Positions 33,475 to 46,061 of a stretch of DNA of 64,000 nt are shown here, one piece after another (position 1 is the stretch's first letter; each line of letters begins with the position of its first letter). Both the position numbers and the translations under genes were made by a program. The stretch is from Davidsoniella eucalypti (lineage: Eukaryota > Ascomycota > Sordariomycetes > Microascales > Ceratocystidaceae), in assembly GCA_004009845.1 (NCBI GenBank), contig RMBW01000016.1, forward strand, positions 62,001-126,000, in the 5' to 3' direction. The notes beneath the pieces are model-generated. The model was not told where the DNA came from. It worked only from the letters and a program-made list of their open reading frames with translations, and made no database searches.

Positions 33475-34910
33475 ACCTCAGTCTCGATCTCCTCCAACAT
33501 AGCCTCTCCAGCGACAAATGACTCTACGGTTGTGCAGCTGTTTACATTTATGCCGTACGTGTCTTAACATGACCGTACTGGCAACAACGCTTTTAATGTC
33601 CACTCCGCGGACGTATTTGCTTACGGATCCGAAGACTTCGTAGCGTCTCTTTTTGCGTACTCCGGTACACCGCTCACTAACCTTGACCAGGTTTCTGAGC
33701 ACCTGCCTGCCATCAGCTTCGATAGAGCTAATGAAATCGCCATTGAGTTCAGTACCATCGATGCTGCCACCACCCCTCTGGATGTGTGGGCATCTGCCTT
33801 AGATTCCACCTCCCAGGGCAGCGTCATGGCGATGACACCAATTGGTTCTGTTGTCTCACAGAACTATGGATGGTTCGGCGTCTTGGGCATCACTGCCCGA
33901 GGAGATACGATGGTAGTGCTGGGTGTCACACCCAGCACAATAAACGATCTTGAGGACTGGAATTCCATGACTGACACCGCAGATGACTTCCAAAATGTCA
34001 CTAATCCTCACATAATCGAATTAGTCGCGGCGTCGGTGGATGATACCACGCCGAAGTCAAAGTACATGTTCTTTGACTTCCAGCACAATAGTGGAATCAC
34101 TTACAGTGATTCCCATCTGGATTTGGGCCTTAAGTGCTCATCGTGTGATGTGTCTGGGGCCATTGGCTTCTGGGCTGGAAAGCGCCATGGTGGAGATTTC
34201 AAGATCTCTACCAAGGGTGTAGTTGCTCAGACGTTGTTGAGACTATATGTCACTGGACACGTTGTCCAGGGCCTTACGGGCTCTCAGCGATTACTGGCCT
34301 TACCACCGGTGTCTTTCTAGGTGCCGGATATTGGCTGTATCCCTATCCCTCAGTGATAGTATCGGCTACAGAGTATCCGATATCTAGGCGTATGCTCGCC
34401 TAGACTTTGGAGGCAAGATGACGGTCTCTGATGAAAATCGTCTCCTAGCCCACGCTGAGCGACGCATCTAGAAGAGTCGTGTTGATGCCAATATTGAGGC
34501 ACCTGTCTTCTCATTATACAAGCCCACAGTGTCTGGTGGTTTGTATGGTGAAGTGTCCGTCTACCATGCAATACATGCTGATGTGACATTCGAATCACTA
34601 TTCATTGATGCCTCTGTACCCACTACTACGGACTGGATGTTCCCCCAGTTCCATCTAACGGCTGCAGCTTCATATGATGATGCTTGTGGATTGTGTGGTG
34701 GGGGGAATTTTGGTCTTTCTGGGGATCTTGATTTGGACAGTGTCATGACTGTCGGTCTCAAGCCAAGAATCTTCGGTATGGACGTATCTTGGCTGTCATT
34801 CACCCAGTCTACTACGACTAAGGTGATTGACCTGTTGGACTTTTGTGTAGCATCCGATCCGAAGTGCAAGAGTAGATGGTTTGACCTCAACCCTAGTCAC
34901 TCAAGATCCT
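33475..34910 (+). pseudogene. Decayed unrecognised protein-coding gene
   Basis: Coding-like sequence runs through three frames. From about 33482: SPATNDSTVVQLFTFMPYVS, a stop (TAA, one change from CAA), then TGNNAFNVHSADVFAYGSED and a 178-codon stretch to 34320. That stretch includes KYMFFDFQHNSGITYSD and LGLKCSSCDVSGAIGFWAG. After frame breaks it continues with FGGKMTVSDENRLLAHAERR, a stop, and SGGLYGEVSVYHAIHADVTF to DLLDFCVASDPKC. The composition (many Thr/Ser/Asp, paired cysteines) suggests a secreted or cell-surface protein. The CxxC part vaguely recalls large fungal secreted proteins of unknown function. I name no family. The stops and shifts show it is dead. Confidence 0.5.
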
Positions 34911-35032
34911 TCCGTAAAAAGGATGCTCACAAGCTGTTCCGGGACTCCGATTGGTTTTTTTTTCGCTATATTGATGTTTTAATGAAGTATTCTCTAAAAA
35001 TTCCCTTGTACAACTATGTGATTATTGAATGA

Positions 35033-35429
35033 ACAGCCTTTTGAAATAATATAAATCAATAGGATTGCTAACATCGTCTCTGTCAAGTTCATATGATTTT
35101 ACTGACTGTTTAGTGTTTTACTGTTTTTAGGTTGTAGCTTTTGAGAGAATTTTTTCATCGTATCTATTTATAGTCTAGAGATTTATCTAAGAGCTCCTTT
35201 TCGACTCCGGGCGAGGCCGTGTTTTCTGGCACCAATTTTCTATGTTCCTAGTATCCGGGACTGATCTTTATGTATGCACTTCTAATGTTGTAATATGTAA
35301 ATTTATATTACTTGGGCATCTTAAATTCTTAAGGGATATATCCTTGCTGACATTCTTTGTATCTTGTACTATAGCACCAAGTCTGGTGAATAAATAAATA
35401 GATAAAAACCCAGCCTGATTGTTGTGACT
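35033..35429. other. No gene seen
   Basis: AT-rich intergenic DNA without plausible coding features on either strand. Confidence 0.4.
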
Positions 35430-35641
35430 TGGGAGCCCTAAGTTTTAACTTTGCATCGTTTTTTAATAAGCTGCTGTACATCAACAGCAGACAGCTGTGA
35501 ACGGCGAGTGTATTCCCTGCACATTTTGCGGAACATGATCCTCTCTCCTCTCCAACCCAGGAGAGTCCCCCAGGGGAATCTTTTTCACTGACTGGAAGAT
35601 GTGTAAGAGAATCAAGATCAGACCAAGGATGCTCAGGGACC

Positions 35642-36004
35642 TTAGATGTCTGGGATACCATCAAGCCAACCTGTCACTTTGATAATTGCCTTTTGTCTTT
35701 TTGATAGGCACTGTTCCGAAGGAGACACGGGTATCTTTTCATGCTATTAGAAAAGGTGGTTAGTGCTGATATTTTCTTGATAATGGATGCTTGGGATATT
35801 TACATTGGCCTTTTGAGCGACCTGCTCGCTGGTCTCGAGCGTGCGCTCAATAGGCTGACGAGAGACTCGAGGCGCAGAAACCGCCGTGAGAGGATCTACG
35901 GCGGACACTGCCAAAGATGCCATGAGGGCAGTCAAGTGCTCAGCCTTCTCCACAACATCAACAGAAGTAACCTGCTGGTTGTTGGCGGTCGAAGATGGAG
36001 ACAT
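35642..36004 (-). CDS. Small two-exon ORF, hypothetical
   Basis: The ATG at 36002-36004 has a good context (CACAATGTC). Exon 1 (35804-36004) encodes 67 residues, beginning MSPSSTANNQQVTSVDVVEK and ending EQVAQKAN. A 60-bp intron (35744-35803) has donor GTAAAT, branch CACTAAC and acceptor TAATAG. Exon 2 (35642-35743) reads HEKIPVSPSEQCLSKRQKAI and ends GWLDGIPDI. The total is 100 residues, hydrophilic with no signal peptide. The splice signals are good and the phases fit. More coding-like sequence follows downstream (EHPWSDLDSLTHLPVSEKDS at about 35560-35630, then CREYTRRSQLSAVDVQQLIK in another frame), so this may be the start of a longer, now broken gene, perhaps a Gag-like protein. Not recognised. 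Confidence 0.45.
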
Positions 36005-36430
36005 TGTGAAAATTAAAGAGATCTGGCGAAGTAATTATAGAGTATCGTGAAAGAAGTTGCAAATATTAAGATATCATAATCATAAATACTCGAGTTATTT
36101 AATAACCAAAACAAGAATAGATAGTCGAAGTTGATGATGTGGAAAAATGATTTCTTTAATGGTAGTAGACTGCAAAGATATAGGACTTTTTTAGTGACAT
36201 ATATTTCATTTGCCACCTGAAGCTTAACTACTTGCGATCTCCTAATCTAGACTTTACTACCTGATTTGGACTTAGTTCTATGATCTTATAAGTCAACTTA
36301 CTGCTAACTGTAATGTATAGTCTCGAAACTATAAGCAGTACAGTTACTATATCCCATAGTCACATTGTCTATACAAATAGGTAATATACAACCATCATGA
36401 TTTTACCATGTCGTCAAAATTTGACTTTCA
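36005..36430. other. Intergenic, no gene seen
   Basis: AT-rich DNA upstream of the small two-exon ORF, ending at the sharp left edge of copy C. Confidence 0.4.
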
Positions 36431-36551
36431 TGAAACCCAGAGTCATTCCACGTTTTTTCAACCTCCAAAGTGCGCATTTCTATCACCATTTTTGTCCTAA
36501 ATCTCCCAAATTGACTTTTAACGCATCTGCCGAACTCCCACTCTTAGTCTC

Positions 36552-36809
36552 CTAAAAGTATACTTTGTGAAGCTTGGTACTCACTGCCTCTTTCAAAAGC
36601 CTTAAGCTCCTTTTTAGCACATGGCTATCTTCCAAACTGTTTACCACACAACTATAATAAAGTACCACAAACATGACTATCATATATTCCACAGCTTCAA
36701 GAATATCGTTACCAAGTTTTGCGACGCAAAATTCGAACCCCAGTCTACCATCATTTATATGTGCAAAACTTCCCTTCACAGCTTGTATATGTAATGTAAA
36801 GTTATCCAT
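36552..36809 (-). CDS. Hypothetical 85-residue ORF in the left flank of copy C
   Basis: The counterpart of 20622-20879 with the same length and the same C-terminus TKLHKVYF. Replacements are spread through the N-terminal part. Function unknown. Confidence 0.25.
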   Translation of the reverse strand: MDNFTLHIQAVKGSFAHINDGRLGFEFCVAKLGNDILEAVEYMIVMFVVLYYSCVVNSLEDSHVLKRSLRLLKEAVSTKLHKVYF

Positions 36810-37004
36810 AGCTATATGAAATATTTATGGGCATCACAACGGAAAAAAAAGAAACACTTCAACATGTACTTCTAAAGCTTGGCCAAACAACAATGATCGT
36901 ATTGCAGACCATTGTGCCTTGGTTGGGTTTATTGACGGGAAACTATTTCACACAGAAAAAAAGGTCTCAAGAATCACTAGTTTCCTGGCTATTTATTTCG
37001 CATG

Positions 37005-37234
37005 TTGTCGGTGCAAAACGTATGTATTGGATAGTTTGCTTACACCTGTGATCCGTACTCAGACCGCCTCTCTATCAAGGTGGTATGAATCGGGTCTGTT
37101 GGTGATTTTTAAGGTGTAAAGTCTATCTATCGTGGGATGTGGCCGCCATGAGAGGTAATGGGGTAAGTGTGTGGAGTCCCCTCCGCTTAGTCATACCCAT
37201 TATTACACTTATAATGTGACCACATCGACACATG
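37005..37234. mobile_element. 230-bp insertion in copy C absent from copy B
   Basis: Copy B reads from CTGGTTATTTATT directly to GTACTATATATC. Copy C has about 230 extra bases, with CATG at both edges (37001-37004, 37231-37234) and imperfect inverted ends (TTGTCGG, ATCGACA). It could be a small transposon relic or a deletion in B. The flanks do not match well enough to decide. Confidence 0.35.
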
Positions 37235-37375
37235 TACTATATATCTATACTGCTTCGCTTATATTCTCCAGGCTATTGCAAGTTTTTATTTCTATGGCTA
37301 GGTGAAAGAATGTAAATATTAACATTCACCTAGTCATGGTGAGTTCATAATCATATCTTTCGTATATCTGTATCA

Positions 37376-37956
37376 TGATGAGAGAGAAAAGAATTCCACA
37401 GCTTCCGTATTCAACAATACAGACAAGGGTTCCTCTTGGTCAATAATTCCAAGTACAGTATAGTATTTAGGTACCTTGTTGTCTCGTCTGCTTGGACCTC
37501 AACGTTATTTTGTTATGTATTTTTAGTAAAACAGCCAGCCCCTAATGCCGAGGGTAAAGATTGATATCTTATCTAACTGATACCTATCTAGAAGCTATGG
37601 CCATACATACTATATGTACTACACATATAAAAATGATTATTCCGATGCTGGTAACGACATGTACACGAGAAGCCTCAAGTTTGTCCGGCGTTTGCTGGGC
37701 CCAAGCAGCCCAGGGCCGAAAGTACGTCCTCCAATTCATCAATCTTTTATAGTTCAAACCAGAATGTATTCTAATTGAAAAGATTGAAAATTTCGTCAAT
37801 GGCAGCACGATGACATGACGCTCCATCCATACTTATGATAAATAGAATAAGTGCCAGTACACTATTATTTTGTAACATGATGTTTTTTTCCTATACCTTC
37901 GTCAAATTTGCGGGTCTGTACGAAAGGTCCACAGTGGTGCTTTGATTACTTTTCAT
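37376..37956 (+). repeat. Terminal repeat S, left end of copy C
   Basis: The counterpart of 21214-21828, slightly shorter. It is the inverted partner of 47738-48347. Confidence 0.7.
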
Positions 37957-39604
37957 GGCTTCTTCTTTGTGATTGCATCATGATACGCCTTACTGCTTAA
38001 CAAATTAATATGTATTTAAATAAACTTCCCCTTTGTGAATGGTCCATGGACACATACAATCCAACATTGGAACAAGATTTAGTCCATGAACTCGCCTTTC
38101 AGTCTTGATATCATTAGTCTGTCTCGATCCACCAGATTGTATTGCTCTTCTTTCATAGACACACCCACAAGAAACAATCTTCGATCCTCATGACTTCAGA
38201 CTACTTGACTGAATATACAAACTGTGAACGGATGTCCTTTGCTTATCAACCGCTGCTTATATTGAACCTCATAGCGATAGTATGAAAAATGCAAGGTAGT
38301 TCACTAAAGTCACAGCATATAGCCATGATTGTTACTTTGATACCAAAGTAGGCTGTCAACATCCTCTGTATTACTGAGAATTAAAAAAATACAACAACAA
38401 AAGGAAAAAGCCAAACCGAAACGTAGAATATGAAGAAGAATGCAGGCGTGTTAGACAGAAGTTCAGAATCTAAGAAGTATAAAGTTGCAAAAACAGTAAT
38501 CCAGTTGAAATTGTTTATTTTATCCAATGTCTATTGAAAGAAGTTTATTAATTCGGAGGGATATGGATATTTATCTGGCGCTTCAATTCTGTGTTACATG
38601 AAGTCTCCACAGGGAAAACATGATAACAGTCTGAGAATGAATAAACAGACCTCTCCATACATATTTATGTTATAGTAGTAAAGCGTGCTGTACATATCCA
38701 TAGAGATATCTGTGGATATCTCTACATACTTGTGTGCTAGATTCAAGATCCAATAAGTTAATTATATGTTTGTTGGTATGTAGTCAGATATTAGAATATT
38801 TATATACAAAATAAAAATAAGAATTCATTTATCTTATGGAGCTACTGAGATATGAAGATGATATTAGAATATAATTAGGTAGAAACTGGCATTTCTAGAA
38901 TCAATAATTAGAGTCATGGCACCGAATATTTTGCTGCATCTCTTTTTGGGTAAAAACATTAGTTGTTGTTATGTAGAAGGGGTTGTAAGTGAATAATACA
39001 GCACGAGAAATTAGGAGAAGAAAATTATGACACCAAACTGTAGTCCTATTAGTTGTGTAGGTAACGACTAAAAAAGTGGTGAGGTCGGCAAGTATCATGA
39101 CATATAGAGACTGTTGCTCAGTTTTGTGAGTTTGGGGTACTAGACTAGTTTGTTGTTTATTTCTAGAAGGACATTATTTCATAATTTAGTGTGCCAACTT
39201 ATTGAAATGATGTTCTATTTGCATTTGGATGACATTTCTTGAATCACTTCACATTTCATATGGCAGAGAGAGAGATACAAGTTTTGCGGAAGAAAGAAAG
39301 GAAAAAATATATTGTGGGTGTGTATTTCTGTTGTGCCACAGCCCAAGAAAGCAATAAAAAATGCAAAAAAATATAACAAAAACCAGAACCCCAAACCAGA
39401 ACCCCAAACCCAAAACTCTAACCCAGATATACCCAAGTGTGCCATGTTTCGGTAGCAATGGCACACACGCAAGAACGTGTCCTTCGGGAATGATCTACAC
39501 CGGCAATGGCCAAGGATCTAAGCAGTCTAGCAGTCTTCGAGCTGTAGATGCCCAGTACCCATGGCCATGGGTCCAGATCACGTCCCAAGCACCAAAGTTG
39601 GCGC
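37957..39604. other. Non-coding part of copy C downstream of the zinc-finger gene
   Basis: The same layout as 21829-23457. The minisatellite at about 39375-39420 has a longer array than B. No gene is seen. Confidence 0.5.
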
Positions 39605-40675
39605 TCATAAGGAGAAGTGGGTCACAAACGATCCCCACCCGCCCTTCATATGAGCGGCAACATCGGTGCCTGCCGGGTCGCGGTAGGAGGACACCATTCC
39701 GCTGGCCCTTGTGTGCACGCATCCATGCTTTGCACACAGGGCCTTGAGATTATCAGCCCGGTCCGCGCAACGACCGGACGAAATGCAAGCAACACGAGCG
39801 TCCATATGGACGTTCATGAAGTGCCTGCGCACATTGGTGCGCACGCTCTTGGCTGCGTCGGCATCCGAGACCCTCGGGGGCACAGCGAATGCCGCTTGGC
39901 AGATTGGGCACTCCAAGTAGCGGCTCCCATTTTCTCTCCGCAGCGGCAGTTGGCCGCTGGGTGGGAGAGGTGCGTGCTTTAGGAACCCGGTCATCCTGGT
40001 GATGAAGACCCGGGCCCCTGAAAAGATGCCCCCAGCAAGTGGGGGGGAAGAGCTTCCCACCTGCTGGCCGATGACTGCACCAGGCCGGAAGACTCGCGCC
40101 GCTACTGGGCGGCGGACTCGAGTCCGAGCCGCCACATTTGGGCGCGTAGGCTCCTCGCTACCGGTGGAGCCATCGGTTTCTTCAACAGCCACGAGGCCTG
40201 CTGGGGCCAGAGCCGTCTCCTCAGCCTCCACAGTCTCTACACCCTCCGCAGCCTCAATAGGTGCGGCGAGAGGTGCGGGAGGTGCGGGAGGTGCGGGAAG
40301 CCAAAGCGGGACGAAGGCTTCAACAGCATCGGCAACTGTTGGAGCGGCAATGGCAGGGGCATCGACGAGGGGGGAAAGGGAAGGGGAAGGGAGTATATCC
40401 AAAAACTCTGTCCAGTCGAAGCCTTCAGGCTCCCTGAACAGGTCTTCCATATCCCACTCACCCTCCAAGGCAGCTGGCTTCTCGCTAGCTGCGGCGTCAT
40501 CAGCCACCTTGGGCGTGGGCGGGGCTTGCGCGGCCCCGCCAGAGACTGCCGCCACAGTCTCACTTCCTATACTCAAAAGTTTAGGATCGACAGTACCGAC
40601 CGGGGGGAAATCGAGGAACCAGTCCGGGTTTACGACACTGTTAGGGTCCAAGACCAGATCTCCAAGACGGACCAT
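39605..40675 (-). CDS. C2H2-like zinc-finger protein of the repeat unit (copy C)
   Basis: A 356-residue intact ORF, the longest of the four because of an extra Pro-Ala-Pro-type triplet in the middle region. The acidic segment (EGEWDMEDLFREPEGFDW), the basic patch, the CPIC ... RRHFMNVH zinc-binding core and the second Cys/His cluster are all intact, and the C-terminal 130 residues are nearly identical to B and D. All length differences between copies are multiples of three. Confidence 0.75.
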   Translation of the reverse strand: MVRLGDLVLDPNSVVNPDWFLDFPPVGTVDPKLLSIGSETVAAVSGGAAQAPPTPKVADDAAASEKPAALEGEWDMEDLFREPEGFDWTEFLDILPSPSLSPLVDAPAIAAPTVADAVEAFVPLWLPAPPAPPAPLAAPIEAAEGVETVEAEETALAPAGLVAVEETDGSTGSEEPTRPNVAARTRVRRPVAARVFRPGAVIGQQVGSSSPPLAGGIFSGARVFITRMTGFLKHAPLPPSGQLPLRRENGSRYLECPICQAAFAVPPRVSDADAAKSVRTNVRRHFMNVHMDARVACISSGRCADRADNLKALCAKHGCVHTRASGMVSSYRDPAGTDVAAHMKGGWGSFVTHFSL

Positions 40676-41408
40676 CTTGAGAGCCGATTCCTAGATAAGA
40701 AGTAACACGTCAGCAATGGTTCTCACCATAGCCAGATCAGTGGTAAAAGAGTGAAAGGGAAAAAGGTGAAGGAATACAGGGCAGACGTACCTAGCCTGTG
40801 AGTGAAGGAGGCTGATAAAATATTTTTTAATGGCGTTCTATCACAGAGACGCCAAAAAAGAAAGGTTCGGAGACCTTCAGCTAGATTAGAAGTGACATAT
40901 TAGTGCTAATGTTCATCAAAGCCAGATCAGGCCGGTAAATAGGTGGAAAGATGAAGGGGAAACGTACCTAACCGGTGAGTGAAGATCACTAACAAGAGAA
41001 AAGAGGATGTCGTTCGTAAATGCCAGGAAGAGGAGGAACAAAGACGTAGAACAGAACAGCAGTCAAGGTCTTCAAACAGTGAAGCAATCTCCAGATAGTA
41101 ATAGAGAAAATGGATGATGTAACACTGTAGTAAAGGGAACAAGATGTGTAGGGCAAATCGGATTTTGATCAATGGTGTGTGTCAATGAGAACGTTTTGAG
41201 AGCAAGTCGGAGGGTGACTGGGCATTGATTTATACGTTTCTAAAGAACGCTACTCAAGTCAGTCAAGATTGAAGCAATGGCAGCTGATGCTGCAAAGGCC
41301 GGAAGTAGGAGGGGCTTAGAGAGCGGCGAGTTTTAACACACACTAAGAGATACATGTTGAACTGAGAGACACACGTCCAAGAACGGAACGGCGGATGGCA
41401 AAATTGCC

Positions 41409-41609
41409 TTGACCCTGTTCAGCCTAGACGGCGTGGATAACAAGATAAAGTTGAGGCTAGTGGATATGGATAATCTTGAAGTGCTGTTGTGGACTAGTGG
41501 ATGGTTTTCCCGTGGTTTGTTTGCTCAGAACAGTACTGACGTAGGAGTGACGCCCTATTTGGAAACCACAACAGACATCAGCAGCACTCTACCAGGACTG
41601 CTGTTTTGA
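41409..41609 (+). other. Small conserved open frame of unknown nature (copy C)
   Basis: The counterpart of 16278-16478, uninterrupted, without an ATG. The upstream reading KNGTADGKIA joins in frame after a stop at about 41360. Confidence 0.25.
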
Positions 41610-44600
41610 GAACTAGCCAGTGTCTCTTGCCTCTACTGGGTGGTTTTTAGAGCAGCAGCAGTAACTACCAAAGACCATGGCCTTTCCAATGCTCGTCTCG
41701 AGTGTCTATATGATATTATGTGCTTCTACACTGCGAGTCAGTCTCTTTCTACGAGGGTGACTACTTAGATACGCTGCCATATAGTACTATCCGCCTTGTT
41801 CAATTCAACTACGGGGGGTGAGAAGCCAGTAACTCAGTAGCAGTGCCCAATCCGGCCATCTTCAGTGCGGCTTAGACCCCAATCCTTTTCGCGCTAGCTT
41901 CAGGTGTCTACGAGATAATGAGCGGATATATTATATCGGTTATATCTTTTTTTTATATTCTAAAACCAGCATCGCCGAATGCAGACAAGAGCCAGGCTCC
42001 TATCTAGTGTGAAATCCAGACCCGATAACTGAGTGTGCAGTCTTTAGCGCAGCTGTTGGGATTCCCAAATTATGCTGCGGTCCTCGCCACAGTGTAGGGC
42101 TATTTCCCCAGAGACGCTGTGCAGAATTCTCTGTAAAATTTGCTGTAAAATTCGCGATATACGGTCGTGAAATGCTGGGCACGATACGACGTGAAGTCAT
42201 ATAGAGTTGCTTGTTGTCTATTTTGCAATGCCAAGAATTGCCAAGACGTCGCACAACATGTCAGGCATTGTTAGGTGTTCCGCTAAATAAAGCTTGGCAG
42301 GGTGTCATCGAGTCTTGCTTGATGATTTCAGCGCCTGTTTGCCTGACATAGACGCGACTGTAACCCAAATACAGCAGCACAAACTACCGTCTATCCGCTT
42401 CCCATCACTGCCTTTTTTGGCTCTCCCGACAACACAACTCGCTCAAATTGCAATAGCCCATATTGCCATATCTTGCTGCACTTTGCCACTTTACCCCCCA
42501 CATTTTAGCTTTGTTCTAAATTTCTTGGCAGTGATTCCCAATTAGGAAAAGCAAAGTACTCTTTCACCTTGCCCCACTATGTTTATGTACCTCCACCCCA
42601 GGTTTGGCCCTTAAGGTACCTTGTAGAGTATGGAAAATATTAATTGATACCTTTATGCCACCATGTTCTCAACAATCATTGGAACATTCCTCTTCTACTT
42701 GCACTGACTTACACTGGAAGTGCACTAAAATTAACCAGTACTCCGACAACATACTGATCAATTGGCTGGAAAAACATATTTGCTCATTTTCTGCCATCCA
42801 AGTTCAGATCTTCGAATGGAACTAGACCAGTGTAAATTTCCAGAGCCCTTCGTGATGAGCTTGGTATTCTTGGGTTAATTATTGCGCATCTTTAGAGTCA
42901 CAACACGGCATACCTTCAATCAATTTCAAGCCCGTGCCATGCTCATGGAACTTGATCATCAATTGTGCTGTACTCTATTATACCTATAGCGCAGGTCCGT
43001 TTTCAGTTCCAGCTTGCAGGAGACTCCAGACCGCTACCCCGCTGCTCAACAGCAATATTTTACATCCAGATCTAGATCTCAGCTATCTTGCACGGCCCAT
43101 CGAAAATGATGGAACTCATCCACATCACAATAATTATTTACTTATTTAGTTAAATCACTTACGTTTATTCTTGTATGAGCTGTTCAATATTGAAGATTAG
43201 GCTCAATAGGGTATTTTTTGCTATCTACATCATACATACTACGAAATTTGCTATAATTGACAAGATACCAAAGCTGCATTCCCAACAACAATTCCTATTT
43301 TTTATACAGAGAGTATTCGAAGGCTATTTGCATGAACTTCATAGTAGATCACTTCAGAGCCCAGCAGTAGTAATTACTACCGCTGCCTTTTCCACCCCCC
43401 TTACGTATAGGATCTACACTTAAAGATCAGTCTAAAACTATGAATTGGCACCCTTCGTACCATCTCATTGAGGTCTTCGCCACGGGGACCAACACTTTCC
43501 CGACCCCAGTGACAAACAGGTGTCGGATCTAACCAAAAACATGGTGTCATATGCTCTTTTGCCACACCTCACCCGTAGAGTCTAATATTGTGACAAATCT
43601 TCCTGCCGAGAAATATCTCGCAAGATCAGTAAACTTTGTCGAATCTCCCTCAAACATGGCCATATTCAATAGGTGTTAGTGGTATGAACCGAGAGATAGT
43701 TATGGGATATAAGATGAGATGTAGTATCAAATATAAGAAATGTGACACGAAATCTTTAGTAAAAGCTTGGCGTTACGCTATTAGCAAAAATAATAGACTT
43801 TCAAGCATAACGAACCCATCACTATCGAAGTCCACAACTAGAAGTTACAAGACCCTTCCAAGAAAAGCTCGCGATGCCAAGGACTTGGGCGTAATGTCTT
43901 GATTCAAGAACAAAGACAATGTCAACTTTATTAACTCTACAACTAGCCCCTTATTGTCTCTGCCAAGACAAACTCGTTATTTAAAGGACTTTAAAACATT
44001 GGCTTCATCTAGGGACCACGACAATGCCAAAAACACCAAATCTGCAACTAGCTCTTGGTTCTCCTACTCAACAACGTGTCCTTAAAGTCAATTATAAACA
44101 AGATAAACCCATGCCAAGAAATTGCTGTGATATATAGGACATTGGAATATCGGCTTCATTAAGGGACTATGGCAATGCCAACTCTATCGACTGTGTAACT
44201 GGCCGTTCGCTCTTCTACTCAAAATCACACCTTTGTAGTAATTTAACCCAGTTTTAAAACGCTTGGATTAGGTTCATGACGGTCCAAATTTCTATTGAAA
44301 AAAACTCTACCAAGAAAGCCTCACGATATATAGGGTCTTGAGATATTGACTTCACTGAGCAACTTTAGAAGTGCCACTCTATCCACTCTATAAGCACACC
44401 TCGGTGTTTCTGTCCAAGAACACGTCTTTATGTTTCATCTACCGTGGCATTGAACTGTTCTCAGTACCCTATCTTCGGGTCTGATAGTAGAATCACGAGC
44501 CATACCAAATTTCATAGAATATCGGATAACGGATATCATAGTAATGGATTCCGCACTTTGTGCGTCTCATAAAACATAAAAGATGCCGAGTACTGATGCC

Positions 44601-45009
44601 ACCTTGACAGCTTGAATTAATATTACTGGGTTTTATTAAAAGAGATAGATCTAAGCAAACATGATGACATCTTACTTTCTCAATATTATATTTTTGAGAA
44701 ACACTCGATTAACGTCAAATTCAAGCTCGCTTACACGATAAACACTTGGAATTTTCTGTCACACAAGAGTTTTCTTTACAACCATCACGATAGTATAAAC
44801 TTGGTCTTTATGATATGATCCCATGATTTGTCCAGTATCCAGCCTTTTTTGTTAACCTCTGAGCCTAGGCAAGTCTTGATCACAGAATATATCATACTTT
44901 CACCAACAATCACAGATAGCAAAAGAAACCATTCTTGATGTGATTGGTCCGCCAAAAGTAATTTCATGTAGTTAACCTCTTACATTTTACCCACATACAC
45001 ATCGCCTCA
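41610..45009. other. Non-coding part of copy C
   Basis: Conserved repeat DNA with the degenerate array (about 43800-44420) and the uninterrupted junction region near 44465. Compared with B it lacks about 240 bp just before the decayed ORF (CATCGCCTCAACT joins CCGTCAGAACC at about 45013). No gene is seen. Confidence 0.45.
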
Positions 45010-45870
45010 ACTCCGTCAGAACCTTCTCTGAATCTATTCTGAAGAGAAACATAGTAGATAAAGAGGAGATCTCCGTGTCATATGATGATGCATTGCCTAT
45101 TCTCCAACATCAATCTTGCAGCGCCGTGTCATTCGATATCCGCAAAGCAACAGCAAAAACTACCTCCACCAACAATATCTACATCTACATCTACATCTAC
45201 ATACAAAAACAATATCCTCAAAGCGAGTAACAATGACCAACCAAAAAAGACTACCAAGCTCCTGTTTGGTACTCTAATCGGACCTACCAACAACCTCCTA
45301 CTGATAGACGAGATAGTCCACAACGTTGCTCAGGCAGCAGAGTATAGCCAAAAGCAAGCAGGGCTCCGCCAGGCTGCTTATATATTCATTGGTTTATCAT
45401 AGCAGCCAAAGTGTTGTATGCAGTTTTGCTACCAAACGGATATTCCGCTCGGTTTGTACATATGTATCTTTGTAGGCTGTGTAGCAACTTATTTTATCCT
45501 CACCATGACCTACATTTCTACCTATACCATACCACGCTCCCATTCAAGCCTATATCCCGATATCTATCTCCCACATTACCTTTTCCTACCCAAAAACATG
45601 GACAACGACCCGACAAACTACGGCTAGTCTCTCCCCTTCCAAGATACATACGTTTGTTGCAATGTATTGCAGCTACGAAGTGTACTCTCTAGCTATCACG
45701 AATGTTTCCGGAGACTTCAAATATCTGCCAACTTCCTACACATGTCCCACCACCCCCTCGGCTTATTCGCGCATGGGTTACGCCGCCCAAGTACCACGGA
45801 AATGGACTTGGTAAATCCGTTCTCCGTCTTGTTATCAAGCACGATGCTAAGTAAAGAAAGTAATGGTAAG
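45010..45870 (+). pseudogene. Decayed protein-coding region of the repeat unit (copy C)
   Basis: It includes the frame FGTLIGPTNNLLLIDEIVHN, then QAAYIFIGL, broken by one missing base relative to copy 0. The (ATCTAC)n microsatellite at about 45179-45202 is shared with A. After about 45850 the sequence matches A and not 0, B or D. Confidence 0.35.
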
Positions 45871-46061
45871 CTTAGACATAGAATATCATCAGGGTTCAAA
45901 TTTTTATCAAATTGTACCTCAAACGTATGTTCCAACACTACTTATAAGTATGCATGGGAAAAAGTCTCCGAGAAAAGGTAAAAGTACAAGGGTTGTAAAC
46001 CCTATCACCGAGCCCCCATTGACTACGGTATGTAACCCTACAATCACAATAAAGTTGGAGA

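Noticed and set aside
33784..34320. Assignment to a known fungal secreted domain family
   Set aside because: Only a CxxC stretch is suggestive; I could not match domain order with confidence.
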